DNA from: GCA-2746235 sp049609225
GTDB lineage: Bacteria > Planctomycetota > UBA1135
Direction: 5' to 3'
Length of the DNA: 31,284 bases
Assembly: GCA_049609225.1 (NCBI GenBank)
Contig: JBMYYH010000030.1
Location: 1 to 31,284 of the forward strand
A model generated the notes under the pieces. It worked only from the letters and a program-made list of their open reading frames with translations. It was not told the DNA's origin and made no database searches. Below, one piece after another: positions 1 through 7,543 of the stretch (within the stretch, counting starts at the first letter, position 1; every line of letters begins with the position of its first letter). The translations under genes and the position numbers were made by a program.

Positions 1-484
1 AAGTCAGCTGACCTTCGTGGATGAGCACACCAGCATCGTATTCGCCCTTCTCGACGGCATCCGGAATCGCATCGAAGTCGACGATGCCATAGTCGTACTC
101 GCCGATGCGCATCTGCGTGCCGAGATGTGCGCTGGTCCATTCCCCCGGAATGGCGATGCGCTTGCCCTTCCCCTTCTCGAGGTCGGACAGGTTCATCTCT
201 TCCCGTGCGACGATGCGTGGACCATAGTCCTCGCCCATCGAAGCGCCGTGGTTCAGGAGCGCATACTTGTCGGAGACGAAGGCATAACCGTGGATCGAGA
301 CCGCAGTGATCTCGTACTCGCCATTCAAGGCGCGACGGTTAAGCGACTCGATGTCTTCGAGTTTGTGGACGAACTCCAGGCCACCGGTATCCAGACGATC
401 GGCCGCCAATGCGAAGTGCATGAAGGCGTCATCGGGATCGGGGCTATGACCGAGCTGAAGCGTACGATTGGCGGTTGTTCCCAT
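1..484 (-). CDS. mqnD: MqnD-like menaquinone biosynthesis protein (N-terminal part; gene runs off the left edge)
   Basis: The reverse strand from the ATG at 484 reads without a stop to the window edge, giving 161 residues. Near the N-terminus is LGHSPDPDDAFMHFALA, followed by ALNGEYEITAVSIHGYAF and GASMGEDYGP, which match the MqnA/MqnD periplasmic-binding-protein fold and look closest to MqnD. In the futalosine pathway MqnD converts cyclic dehypoxanthine futalosine to 1,4-dihydroxy-6-naphthoate, a menaquinone precursor, in the cytoplasm. No signal peptide is visible, which argues against an ABC-transporter binding protein of the same fold. The kinase gene lies 60 bases upstream in the same direction, so co-transcription is possible. 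The C-terminal half is outside the window; MqnA versus MqnD therefore rests on N-terminal motifs alone. Confidence 0.8.
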   Translation of the reverse strand, partial: MGTTANRTLQLGHSPDPDDAFMHFALAADRLDTGGLEFVHKLEDIESLNRRALNGEYEITAVSIHGYAFVSDKYALLNHGASMGEDYGPRIVAREEMNLSDLEKGKGKRIAIPGEWTSAHLGTQMRIGEYDYGIVDFDAIPDAVEKGEYDAGVLIHEGQLT

Positions 485-544
485 GGATTCGGGCAGGATT
501 CTACCAGCCCGCATCCATGAGTGCCGAGGCCCGCTGGGGGCCTT

Positions 545-1480
545 CTAGTCGCGCAGGAGGAAATCCTCGAGGTCGGCGCAGAGGTCGCTCAGACCGTAGG
601 CCTCATCGCACATCGAGCGGTGGAAGATGTGCTCGATATGACGTGGGGTCAGTGCGTTCAGTTCACGCATCGGCGGGTAGGCCAGATACATCGACAGGCT
701 CATTTGGCGCTCCTCTTCGGTGTGAGCGGTGTGGCAGGTGCCTGCCAGCGACCACGGGACCTTGTCGAAAGGCACGGCGCCGACCATCAGTTCGTAAAGC
801 ATGATGGCGAAGGCCTGACAATCCCCTTTCTCGTCCCAGCGCAGGAACGGGTTGTACCAAGGCGTGGTGACGATGCGGTCCTCACGACAGGTTTCCGGAA
901 CCGGGTCGAGGAGATAGACCTCCTCTTCCTCATTGATGATGATGTTCTCGGGCTTGATGTCGCCGTGGCAGCTCCAACCGAACTCACAATGACGTTCGAC
1001 CGCACGAGCAGCTTCGAGGATCCAGCCGAGTTTCACCCCTTCCATCGAACGGATGCGTTCGCGCAGGGTCGAGCCGGCGATGTGATCCATGACCAGCACG
1101 GGGCGGCCATCGACTTCGACGATCTCATGCAGGCGTGGGGCCTGGTTGCCGTCGGCCTTGCGGAGAAGTTCCGCTTCCTTGATCAGCAGTTCATCGACCT
1201 CGTGGGCATCGAGCACTTCGGCGCGCGCACCATCGATGGGATCGAGGAACATGGCTTCGGCCGGAGTTTCATCCGGGCTGACGGCTCGCGGGTCGCGCGT
1301 CACCGTGACTTCGCCGAAGCGAGGCAGGAAACGTCCGCCACCGCTGTCGTCGCCCACCTTGAGCGCGAAACGGCGACCTTTGGAATCGGTGGCCAGGAAT
1401 ACCTGTGCGAAAGCCCCTCTTCCGAGGAAACCTTCGACCTGGTAGCGGCCGATCTTCTGTCCTGTCTGAATCTGCAACAT
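545..1480 (-). CDS. Atypical Ser/Thr protein kinase (Hanks-type fold)
   Basis: A 311-residue protein made almost entirely of one kinase domain. Visible elements in order: glycine loop GRGAFAQVF (20-28), beta-3 lysine in ALKV (K41), a likely helix-C glutamate in KEAELL (101-106), catalytic loop HGDIKPEN (172-179, D174, K176, N179), an activation-segment start reading LDPV (191-194) where DFG is expected, TTPWYNPF (205-212) in place of the usual GTPxYMAPE, and helix-F aspartate D220. The catalytic Asp, Lys and Asn are kept, and the metal-binding Asp of DFG seems kept as D192, but its Phe-Gly are Pro-Val. About 50 residues are inserted between the beta-3 lysine and helix C. No membrane segment or sensor domain is present, so it should be cytosolic. 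The substrate is unknown. It is divergent from the methionine aminopeptidase gene and upstream of mqnD. Confidence 0.85.
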   Translation of the reverse strand: MLQIQTGQKIGRYQVEGFLGRGAFAQVFLATDSKGRRFALKVGDDSGGGRFLPRFGEVTVTRDPRAVSPDETPAEAMFLDPIDGARAEVLDAHEVDELLIKEAELLRKADGNQAPRLHEIVEVDGRPVLVMDHIAGSTLRERIRSMEGVKLGWILEAARAVERHCEFGWSCHGDIKPENIIINEEEEVYLLDPVPETCREDRIVTTPWYNPFLRWDEKGDCQAFAIMLYELMVGAVPFDKVPWSLAGTCHTAHTEEERQMSLSMYLAYPPMRELNALTPRHIEHIFHRSMCDEAYGLSDLCADLEDFLLRD

Positions 1481-1575
1481 GGGATGTGAACTTTGTTGGT
1501 TCGTATCCCTATCGGCGGCTTTCGGCTCGTCCCTGAAGGACTTGAGTGATTTCCAGACGAGGTTCTGGAGGTCCT

Positions 1576-1610
1576 ATCCCTTTGGGAAAAATCCCCTAAA
1601 ATCGTGGGAT
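1576..1610. promoter_or_regulatory. Inverted-repeat cluster in the divergent kinase/MetAP intergenic region
   Basis: The 151-base gap between two divergent starts holds alternating ATCCC and GGGAT-type elements: ATCCC at 1576-1580, GGGA at 1584-1587, ATCCC at 1591-1595 and GGGAT at 1606-1610. GGGA-4-TCCC around 1584-1595 forms a small inverted repeat. It sits 22-56 bases before the MetAP start, where an operator or early leader hairpin could lie. This is inference; no known regulator motif was recognised. Confidence 0.25.
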
Positions 1611-1631
1611 TCCACTCAAGGAAACCCCCTA

Positions 1632-2558
1632 ATGAGACCGAGTCACCACCCCGCCCTCGAGACCGAGGCGATCGATAAGTTCCGTGAAGCTGGCCGTATT
1701 GCCGGTACTGCGCGCAAGATGGCTGTTGAGATGATCCAGCCCGGCGCCAAACTGGAGGCGGTGATGCTTGCGGTCGAGGATTACATCCGTTCGGAGGGTG
1801 CTGGGATTGCATTCCCGGCGCAGACCAGCCGCAATCACGTCGCAGCGCACTATTGCCCGCGTCCGGGTGATCCGATGACCTACGAGGCGGAAGATGTGGT
1901 CAAGGTGGATATCGGGGTGGAAGTCGATGGATTCGTCGCGGATAACGCGCAGACGGTCTATCTAGGCGAACAAGAGAAGTACCAGAACATGGTCAAGGCG
2001 TCGGCAGCGGGATTGCAGGCGGCGATCGATACGGCAGGTCCTGGTGTGGCGGTGAACGATCTTTCGATCGCGATCGAAAAGGCGATTGAGAGTTTCGGAT
2101 TTCGTCCGGTCTATAACCTGACCGGGCATGGAGTGGCGCGCTGGACCGTGCATTGTGCACCGCAGATTCCGGCCTCGCCCGATCGTTGGACCCGCGGCAC
2201 TTTGGAGCCGGGCATGGTCATTGCGATTGAACCTTTCGCTACGGATGGCCGCGGCACCGTGCATGAATCCGGGCGCTCCGAGATCTTCATGATGCAAAAG
2301 GCTCCGCGCAAGATGAAGGGCATCGATGAAGGTGTCTGGAAGGTCATTGAAGGCATGAACGGCTTGCCTTTCGCACGTCGTACCTTCGGCGAGCTGCCTG
2401 CCGACGCGATCGAAGGCACCCTGAGTCGCTTGAAGCGCACCGGTTGCCTGATGGACTTCCCACCGCTGGTCGACCCCGATCCATCCACTCGCATCGCGCA
2501 GACCGAACACACCCTCATCATCGGTGAGAGTGGAATTGAAGTGATCACCGAGGTTTAA
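1632..2558 (+). CDS. map: Type II (archaeal/eukaryal-like) methionine aminopeptidase
   Basis: A 308-residue M24 metallopeptidase that removes the initiator methionine from nascent proteins. The five expected metal ligands are visible: D93 (KVDIGV), D104 (FVADNA), H166 (LTGHGV), E200 (AIEPFATDG) and E292 (QTEHTLI). The substrate-side histidines are H73 (AAHY) and H174. The block FPAQTSRNHVAAHYCPRPGD, the phrase IAIEPFATDG and the roughly 60-residue stretch before the last glutamate are those of type II enzymes of archaea and eukaryotes, not the shorter type I enzyme usual in bacteria. The reading frame is open further upstream, but I chose the ATG at 1632: AAGGAA (1618-1623) lies 8 bases before it, and the upstream residues look unlike the family. 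It converges on the dehydrogenase gene. Confidence 0.93.
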   Translation: MRPSHHPALETEAIDKFREAGRIAGTARKMAVEMIQPGAKLEAVMLAVEDYIRSEGAGIAFPAQTSRNHVAAHYCPRPGDPMTYEAEDVVKVDIGVEVDGFVADNAQTVYLGEQEKYQNMVKASAAGLQAAIDTAGPGVAVNDLSIAIEKAIESFGFRPVYNLTGHGVARWTVHCAPQIPASPDRWTRGTLEPGMVIAIEPFATDGRGTVHESGRSEIFMMQKAPRKMKGIDEGVWKVIEGMNGLPFARRTFGELPADAIEGTLSRLKRTGCLMDFPPLVDPDPSTRIAQTEHTLIIGESGIEVITEV

Positions 2559-2570
2559 CCCTCGGTGATC
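2543..2570. terminator. Perfect 11-bp hairpin spanning the MetAP stop codon
   Basis: GATCACCGAGG at 2543-2553 is perfectly complementary to CCTCGGTGATC at 2560-2570, with a 6-base loop that holds most of the TAA stop (2556-2558). It separates two convergent genes and could end transcription from both sides. No T-run follows on either strand, so it is not a textbook intrinsic terminator. Confidence 0.6.
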
Positions 2571-2577
2571 CTTTGGA

Positions 2578-2595
2578 GTTCGGCGCGGGCCGAAC
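2578..2595. terminator. Second hairpin between the convergent genes
   Basis: GTTCGGC (2578-2584) pairs with GCCGAAC (2589-2595) around a 4-base loop, 15 bases past the end of the minus-strand dehydrogenase gene. It has no T tract and may act together with the hairpin at 2543-2570. Confidence 0.45.
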
Positions 2596-2610
2596 GATGC
2601 GTTTGGCGCT

Positions 2611-3666
2611 TTAGGCCTTGGCCTTGGCAGCGGCAGCCTCTTCGACGCGACGCTCGGCGAAGCGGTCGGCGGCGGCGGCAGTGCTGATGCCTTCCTCGTT
2701 GGAGATCGCGAAGATCGCGCGCATGTTCTCGCGAATCTTCTCCATGTTGGCCATGGCACGCTCCTCGTTGTAACCGCCAGGCATCATCTCGTCGAAGACG
2801 TTGATGAGTCCCGCCGCGTTGACGACGTAATCAGGGGCGTAACGAATCCCGAGGTCACGCAGGACATCGCCGTGGCGATCCTCCAGCAGCTGGTTGTTGG
2901 CAGCGCCGACGACGGCCTTGCACTTCAGCTCAGGGATGGTCTCATCGTTGATGGAACCGCCCAGTGCGCAGGGTGCGTAAACATCGCACTCGACGCCGCG
3001 GATCTCATCCGGGCCGACGACGATGCCGCCGGTAGCCTTGGCGCAACGCTCCGCGGACTCGGCGAAGATATCGGCGACGATGATCTTGCCGCCTTCCTTG
3101 GCGATGTAGTCGGCGTAGATCGAGCCGACCGAACCAGCACCTTCAATCGCGATGGTCTTGCCTTCGCAGCTGTCGGAACCGTAGACATCTTCCAAAGTGG
3201 CCTTGAGGCCGAGGAAGGTACCCCATGCCGTCTTCGGCGAAGGGTTGCCGGACTTGCCAGCCAGACCCACCACGTGGTTGGTTTTGCGCGCGACCACGCC
3301 CATGTCCTCCACCTTGGAGTTGACATCCTCTGCGGTGATGTAGCTGCCGCCGAAGGACTCGACGAACTCGCCCATCGCCTCGAAGAAGGCATCGGACTTC
3401 ATCGACGGGTCGCCGATGATGACGGACTTGCCGCCACCGAGGTCCAATCCGGCGCAGGCAGCCTTGTAGGTCATGCCGCGGGAGAGGCGCAGGACGTCGG
3501 TCAGGGCCTCTTCTTCGGAAGCGTAGGGCCAAAGGCGCATGCCGCCGAGAGCCGGACCGAGAACGGTGTTGTGCACCGAGATGTAGGCGTGTAGGCCTGA
3601 AGCAGGGTCGATGGCGCGCTTGACGCACTCGTAGCCGTCGACCTGGATTTCCGTAATTTCCACCAT
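2611..3666 (-). CDS. ldh: Leucine dehydrogenase-type amino acid dehydrogenase (Glu/Leu/Phe/Val family)
   Basis: A 351-residue NAD-dependent dehydrogenase that would reversibly deaminate leucine or other branched-chain amino acids to the 2-oxo acid and ammonia in the cytoplasm. The substrate domain has GGMRLW (41-46), a catalytic region with K68 (GMTYKAA) and K80 (LDLGGGK), and the conserved aspartate of TAEDVN (D114). The NAD-binding fold shows GAGSVG (176-181) and an acidic residue at the end of the next strand (D199), which favours NAD over NADP. AANNQL (255-260) and DYVVNAAGLINV (279-290) are typical of leucine dehydrogenases. Length is close to the usual ~365. The C-terminus ends in an Ala/Lys-rich tail. 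The start at 3666 is 83 bases from the divergent dinG start. Valine or phenylalanine specificity cannot be excluded from sequence alone. Confidence 0.9.
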   Translation of the reverse strand: MVEITEIQVDGYECVKRAIDPASGLHAYISVHNTVLGPALGGMRLWPYASEEEALTDVLRLSRGMTYKAACAGLDLGGGKSVIIGDPSMKSDAFFEAMGEFVESFGGSYITAEDVNSKVEDMGVVARKTNHVVGLAGKSGNPSPKTAWGTFLGLKATLEDVYGSDSCEGKTIAIEGAGSVGSIYADYIAKEGGKIIVADIFAESAERCAKATGGIVVGPDEIRGVECDVYAPCALGGSINDETIPELKCKAVVGAANNQLLEDRHGDVLRDLGIRYAPDYVVNAAGLINVFDEMMPGGYNEERAMANMEKIRENMRAIFAISNEEGISTAAAADRFAERRVEEAAAAKAKA

Positions 3667-3749
3667 GGGTTTCGTCTCGTTTCTGGGGATGAACGATGGG
3701 CGAAAGAACCGTTATTATCGCCTCGCGGCCCGCTTTATGCGAATCGCCC

Positions 3750-6700
3750 ATGAACGCATCCCTCGACCCCATCTTCCTTTCCCTCGGCACCACCGGACCC
3801 GATCCGGTGCAGGATGGCGTGTACTCGGCGGAAGCGATTTCCTACGTCGAAGGCGATGGCGAACAGCCCTTTTTCGACGCCATCCGATGCTCTCCCTTCG
3901 GCCCTGGGCAGGCGCCGGAGAGCGCACCTAAATGGCTTGCTGACAAAGGCTTGAGTGGCAAGAAGCTGCAGGAAATGGAGTCCTGGCAGGAGGTCCTGCG
4001 GGCCCCACTTGCAGCCCTCGAAGCGCGCCCGGTGGTGGTGCCTTCCGACCGCCTTTCCTTCCTCGAGCGCTTCCATCACCTGTGCCCCACGGCGGTGGCC
4101 CCGACGGTCCTCGACCTGACCGGTTTGGCCTCTTTCCTGCACCCCCAACGCGGCGAAAACAACTTTGAATCCTTGTTTCTCTCCTACTGCGGAGAGCAAG
4201 CAAGCTCCCCCCCGACTCCTGATCAGATGCGACGTCTGCTGGTGGCGCTGGTGCAGAAGCATTTTGAGCGTGATCGCCCCCTACGGCACCTGTTCGCGCG
4301 GGGCTTCGAGGATCTCCGCTTTGAGTGTTCCTCGGACCAGAATCTGACTTGGGATTGGCTGCAGATGGCCGAGCGTCTGCTCGATCAACCTAGCCGTTAT
4401 TCCGCCGGCGCGCAGCAAGAGCTGTTCTTCGCGCGCTCCGAGGATGGGCAGTTCCGTCAGGATCTGGAAGAGGCGCCGATGGATGCGGACCGCATCGCCC
4501 GCGATCGGGATCCACGCTTCCTCGAGGATTACCGCCATGAGTTCCCGGATACCGATCCGCGGTGTTCGCGCTTGGAGGATCCGACACCACTGGGCGCGGA
4601 GATGCAAAAGATCCAAGAGAAGTTCTTCGATCTACTGCCGAAGCATTTTCAGCAGGAAGGGCAAGAGGCCAAACCGGAACGTCCCGGCCAACGTGCTTTA
4701 GGGCAGGCCGTCGCTCTCACTGCGGGCGCGCATGAGTTCTTGATCGCCGATGCCCCCACCGGCACCGGCAAGACCTTGGCTTATCTGGCGCCGATGATGT
4801 TGTGGGCCGTGGAGCATGACGTGCGAGTTGGCATCTCCACCTACACGCGGGCATTGCAGGAACAAGCCTTCTTCCGCGAGGTGCCACGGGCAATGGACTT
4901 GCTGGAAGCGGCGGGGTTGCCGCGTGCGCAGTTACCGAAAGTCAGCCTCTTGAAGGGCCGCGCGAATTACATTTGCGGGCGCGCGATCCTGGATGCAGCA
5001 CCGGAACCGAGTGCGGCATCGATGGTTGCGCGAGTCACTTGGTTACGTCTGGCGCTGTTCTATCACGAGGATGCCACCGCGGACCTTGATGGCTTCCCCT
5101 TGGATCCGGGATTGCCTTGTGGGCATCGCAATCGTGTCGTGCGGGCTGCACGGGCGATGTTGCAACAGGTGCGCGCCCTACCCAACTGCTGCCGCGGACG
5201 CTCCGCCATGCGTTGCGGCGCCGGCATTCGCACCTTGCGTTCGGAGCGATCGCATTTGGTCGTGACCAATCATGCTTTCGTATTGGCGCGACCGGAAGAG
5301 TTCTCGCACATGGTTTTCGATGAGTGCGACCACCTGCATGAAGTCGCGTTATCGGCGAAGAGCTACGACATCGAGTTGGATGATGTCGCGAACTTGGCGT
5401 CGGATCTGCAGACTTCGCGTGGCCGGGATAAGGCGCCCCTGGTGTTGTTGGATCAACTGCTGAAGAAGTTGGCGCCTGGGGATCGCGGCGAGCGTCTGGA
5501 GAAGGCGGCGGCGGAATCCTTGCAGTACACCCGCGCCTTGGACAGTGCGGCGCATGAGAATGCACGGCAGATGCGAGTGTTCGATGAGTTCCGACGGGAG
5601 GAACAGGGCAATCGTACGCGCGAGGAAGCGGCCTTCCTGCTGCATGAGTATCTGGAGTCGGGGCGCGGCGATGAACTGGTCACAACCTTGAAGGATCTGC
5701 GCACCGCGGTGGATGGACTGGATAGTTCGCTGCGCACGGTGATTGAGGAATTGGGTGATGTGCATCTGCGTCTGGCGCGGAAGTTGCGTTGGGCGCTGAG
5801 GCGTCCGCTGGAATTGTTGGCGCATTGGCGCGAAGGCCTGGGCTTGTGGCTCGGTGGTGAAACAGAAGAAGCAGACTTCAGTGAAGACCTGCACTTCGAG
5901 GTGGTGTTCGAACAACGCAGACGCCCACTGTTGGCATTGAAGTGGTTGTTGCCGCAGAATTGGTTGGGCGATGTGTATTTCCCGTCTTTGAGGAATGCAG
6001 CCTTGGTCAGTGCGACCAGTCGCATCCGCAACAGCTTCCGTTCGATGAAGGCTTATCTCGGCCTCGACTTGCTCGAGCAAGACACCATCGATCGTCTCGG
6101 CACACCGGTGCGGGACTTCGCCAGCCCGGCTTCCTTTGATGCCGATGCTGCGCTTTACGTGGTGCCAGAAGATGCACCGCCTTATGCCTATCGCGGCCCA
6201 GACGCGGAGGCGTGGCTGGAATATGTCGAAGATGTGCTGCTGTTCCTGGCAGAACGATCGCAAGGTCGCTTGCTCGGCTTGTTCACCAATCGGGTGTTGG
6301 TGAAACGGGTAGGCGAACGCTTGGCACCGCGTTTCCGAGCGCTTGGATTGCCATTCTATTGGCAAGGCATGCCGGGCTTTCAGAAGGAAGAGATCATGCG
6401 TTTATTCCGCGCGCAGAAGGAGAGTGTCCTGTTTGGGCTCGACACCTTCTGGTACGGCGTGGACTTCCCCGGGCCGACCTGCGAATACGTGGTGATGCCG
6501 AAACTCCCCTATGGCGCGCCGGATGATTACATGATTGCGCAGCAAGCGCGTATGGGTTGGGGTCCGCAGCGCAATGCCATCTACCTACCCAAGGCCCTCG
6601 CCATGTTCCGTCAAGGATGCGGACGTCTACTGCGCAGCGAAAGCGATCGCGGCGCGGTGGTGTTGTTGGACCGTCGCGTGCTGGAGAAGCGTCATGCGGA

Positions 6701-6875
6701 TTTCCTGCAGGAGTTGCCGACCGGACCGGAAGAATGGCAGGTGCCCGATGTGGTGCGTGCTGAAACCGAAGAGTGTTTCGAGCGCATCTTCGCGCATATG
6801 CGACTTGGCGGCGAGATTGAACGCCGCGGCCTGACGCCAAGCTTCCTGGAGGCGCGCGGCGCCCTGCGTTCTTGA
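3750..6875 (+). CDS. dinG: DinG-type superfamily 2 helicase with a degenerate N-terminal exonuclease-like domain
   Basis: A 1041-residue protein from the ATG at 3750; an in-frame ATG at 3696 would add 18 residues but lies only 30 bases from the divergent gene's start. The C-terminal two thirds is an XPD/DinG helicase: RPGQ (311-314), Walker A APTGTGKT (335-342), KGRANYIC with C409, further cysteines C457, C480/C481 and C489 that could hold a 4Fe-4S cluster, TNHAF (506-510), a DEAH-box variant DECD (524-527), and motif VI QGCGRLLRSESDRG. DinG enzymes unwind DNA 5' to 3', including R-loops and damaged structures. The N-terminus resembles a DnaQ exonuclease (IFLSLGTTGPDP, then LDLTGLASFLHP near 121-131), but the DxE metal pair reads SxG and the second motif is also lost, so nuclease activity is unlikely. 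Two small genes follow within 20 bases each. Confidence 0.9.
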   Translation: MNASLDPIFLSLGTTGPDPVQDGVYSAEAISYVEGDGEQPFFDAIRCSPFGPGQAPESAPKWLADKGLSGKKLQEMESWQEVLRAPLAALEARPVVVPSDRLSFLERFHHLCPTAVAPTVLDLTGLASFLHPQRGENNFESLFLSYCGEQASSPPTPDQMRRLLVALVQKHFERDRPLRHLFARGFEDLRFECSSDQNLTWDWLQMAERLLDQPSRYSAGAQQELFFARSEDGQFRQDLEEAPMDADRIARDRDPRFLEDYRHEFPDTDPRCSRLEDPTPLGAEMQKIQEKFFDLLPKHFQQEGQEAKPERPGQRALGQAVALTAGAHEFLIADAPTGTGKTLAYLAPMMLWAVEHDVRVGISTYTRALQEQAFFREVPRAMDLLEAAGLPRAQLPKVSLLKGRANYICGRAILDAAPEPSAASMVARVTWLRLALFYHEDATADLDGFPLDPGLPCGHRNRVVRAARAMLQQVRALPNCCRGRSAMRCGAGIRTLRSERSHLVVTNHAFVLARPEEFSHMVFDECDHLHEVALSAKSYDIELDDVANLASDLQTSRGRDKAPLVLLDQLLKKLAPGDRGERLEKAAAESLQYTRALDSAAHENARQMRVFDEFRREEQGNRTREEAAFLLHEYLESGRGDELVTTLKDLRTAVDGLDSSLRTVIEELGDVHLRLARKLRWALRRPLELLAHWREGLGLWLGGETEEADFSEDLHFEVVFEQRRRPLLALKWLLPQNWLGDVYFPSLRNAALVSATSRIRNSFRSMKAYLGLDLLEQDTIDRLGTPVRDFASPASFDADAALYVVPEDAPPYAYRGPDAEAWLEYVEDVLLFLAERSQGRLLGLFTNRVLVKRVGERLAPRFRALGLPFYWQGMPGFQKEEIMRLFRAQKESVLFGLDTFWYGVDFPGPTCEYVVMPKLPYGAPDDYMIAQQARMGWGPQRNAIYLPKALAMFRQGCGRLLRSESDRGAVVLLDRRVLEKRHADFLQELPTGPEEWQVPDVVRAETEECFERIFAHMRLGGEIERRGLTPSFLEARGALRS

Positions 6876-6886
6876 TATCCTGCGGC

Positions 6887-7525
6887 ATGGTCCTTACCGC
6901 AGAGGAACCCCTGCAGCTCGGCGATCTCTACTTGAGTCGCGAGAAGACCGACGTCGCGCCCGGGCATGCTACGGCTGTGCCTCTCGGTGAGGCCGGCGAC
7001 ATGCTGGATTCATGGATCGCGGCCGGCGGACTTTTAGCTGCCCAAGCGATGGCTCCAGGTGCCTCCCTGCCAGAACATGTCCGCCGGCGTTTGTCGTTCT
7101 TGGGCATGGGCCCAGGAGCAGCGATGGCGGCCTACATTGCGGTGTGCATGGAGGTCGGCAAGGTCGAAGTGGTTCTGCATCCGAATGATGTGGAAGCCTT
7201 CAATCGATTGCTGGCGCGGCATACCAGCCCATCGGTGGTGCAGAAGTTGGGCCGGGTGGAGGATGCGGAAGACGGAGCCTTCCACGACCTCGTCGCGCTT
7301 GGTTGTGATGGACGTGTGCCAGACAAGTTGAGCGTGGCCGGGCCTTTGGTCAAGCGGATGCGCCCTGAGGGGCAGCTGCTGCTGTTCGGTTTGCCAGCGC
7401 GCGAAGTGCAATCGGTCTTCGACCGTGCTGCCAAGAAGGGCATGTCCCTGCGCGCGATGGGATTGCGCGAGAACTTGGCCTTCCTGTGCGGATCGCTCGA
7501 GCACCGCAATCAGTTCACGGGCTAG
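6887..7525 (+). CDS. Unrecognised protein with a degenerate class I methyltransferase-like fold
   Basis: A 212-residue protein from the ATG at 6887, 11 bases after dinG. I do not recognise a family by name. Its layout resembles a Rossmann-like methyltransferase of the PrmA kind: LSFLGMGPG (69-77) in the place of the glycine-rich SAM loop, VEVVLHPND (93-101) in the place of the second strand that normally ends in an acidic ribose-binding residue (here His/Pro), FHDLVALG (132-139) for strand four, and RPEGQLLLFGLP (159-170) for strand five with the typical KPGG-like turn. The acidic SAM-binding residue is missing and no target-site motif is evident, so activity is uncertain. An in-frame TTG at 6872 would overlap the dinG stop. 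It is soluble, with no signal peptide. The fold assignment is inference from pattern. Confidence 0.7.
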   Translation: MVLTAEEPLQLGDLYLSREKTDVAPGHATAVPLGEAGDMLDSWIAAGGLLAAQAMAPGASLPEHVRRRLSFLGMGPGAAMAAYIAVCMEVGKVEVVLHPNDVEAFNRLLARHTSPSVVQKLGRVEDAEDGAFHDLVALGCDGRVPDKLSVAGPLVKRMRPEGQLLLFGLPAREVQSVFDRAAKKGMSLRAMGLRENLAFLCGSLEHRNQFTG

Positions 7526-7543
7526 GCGGAAAGGGCAAACGTC

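Noticed and set aside
17..520. 167-codon plus-strand frame at the left edge
   Set aside because: The reverse strand encodes a clear MqnD-like N-terminus; the plus frame is its shadow.
5349..6365. 338-codon open frame antisense to dinG
   Set aside because: It lies inside the helicase core, whose motifs are intact on the plus strand. The antisense product is Gln/Arg/His-rich with no recognisable domain.
3750..6875. Type IV CRISPR-associated DinG (Csf4)
   Set aside because: No csf genes or repeats are nearby, and the protein is much longer than Csf4, with a DnaQ-like N-terminus as in chromosomal DinG.
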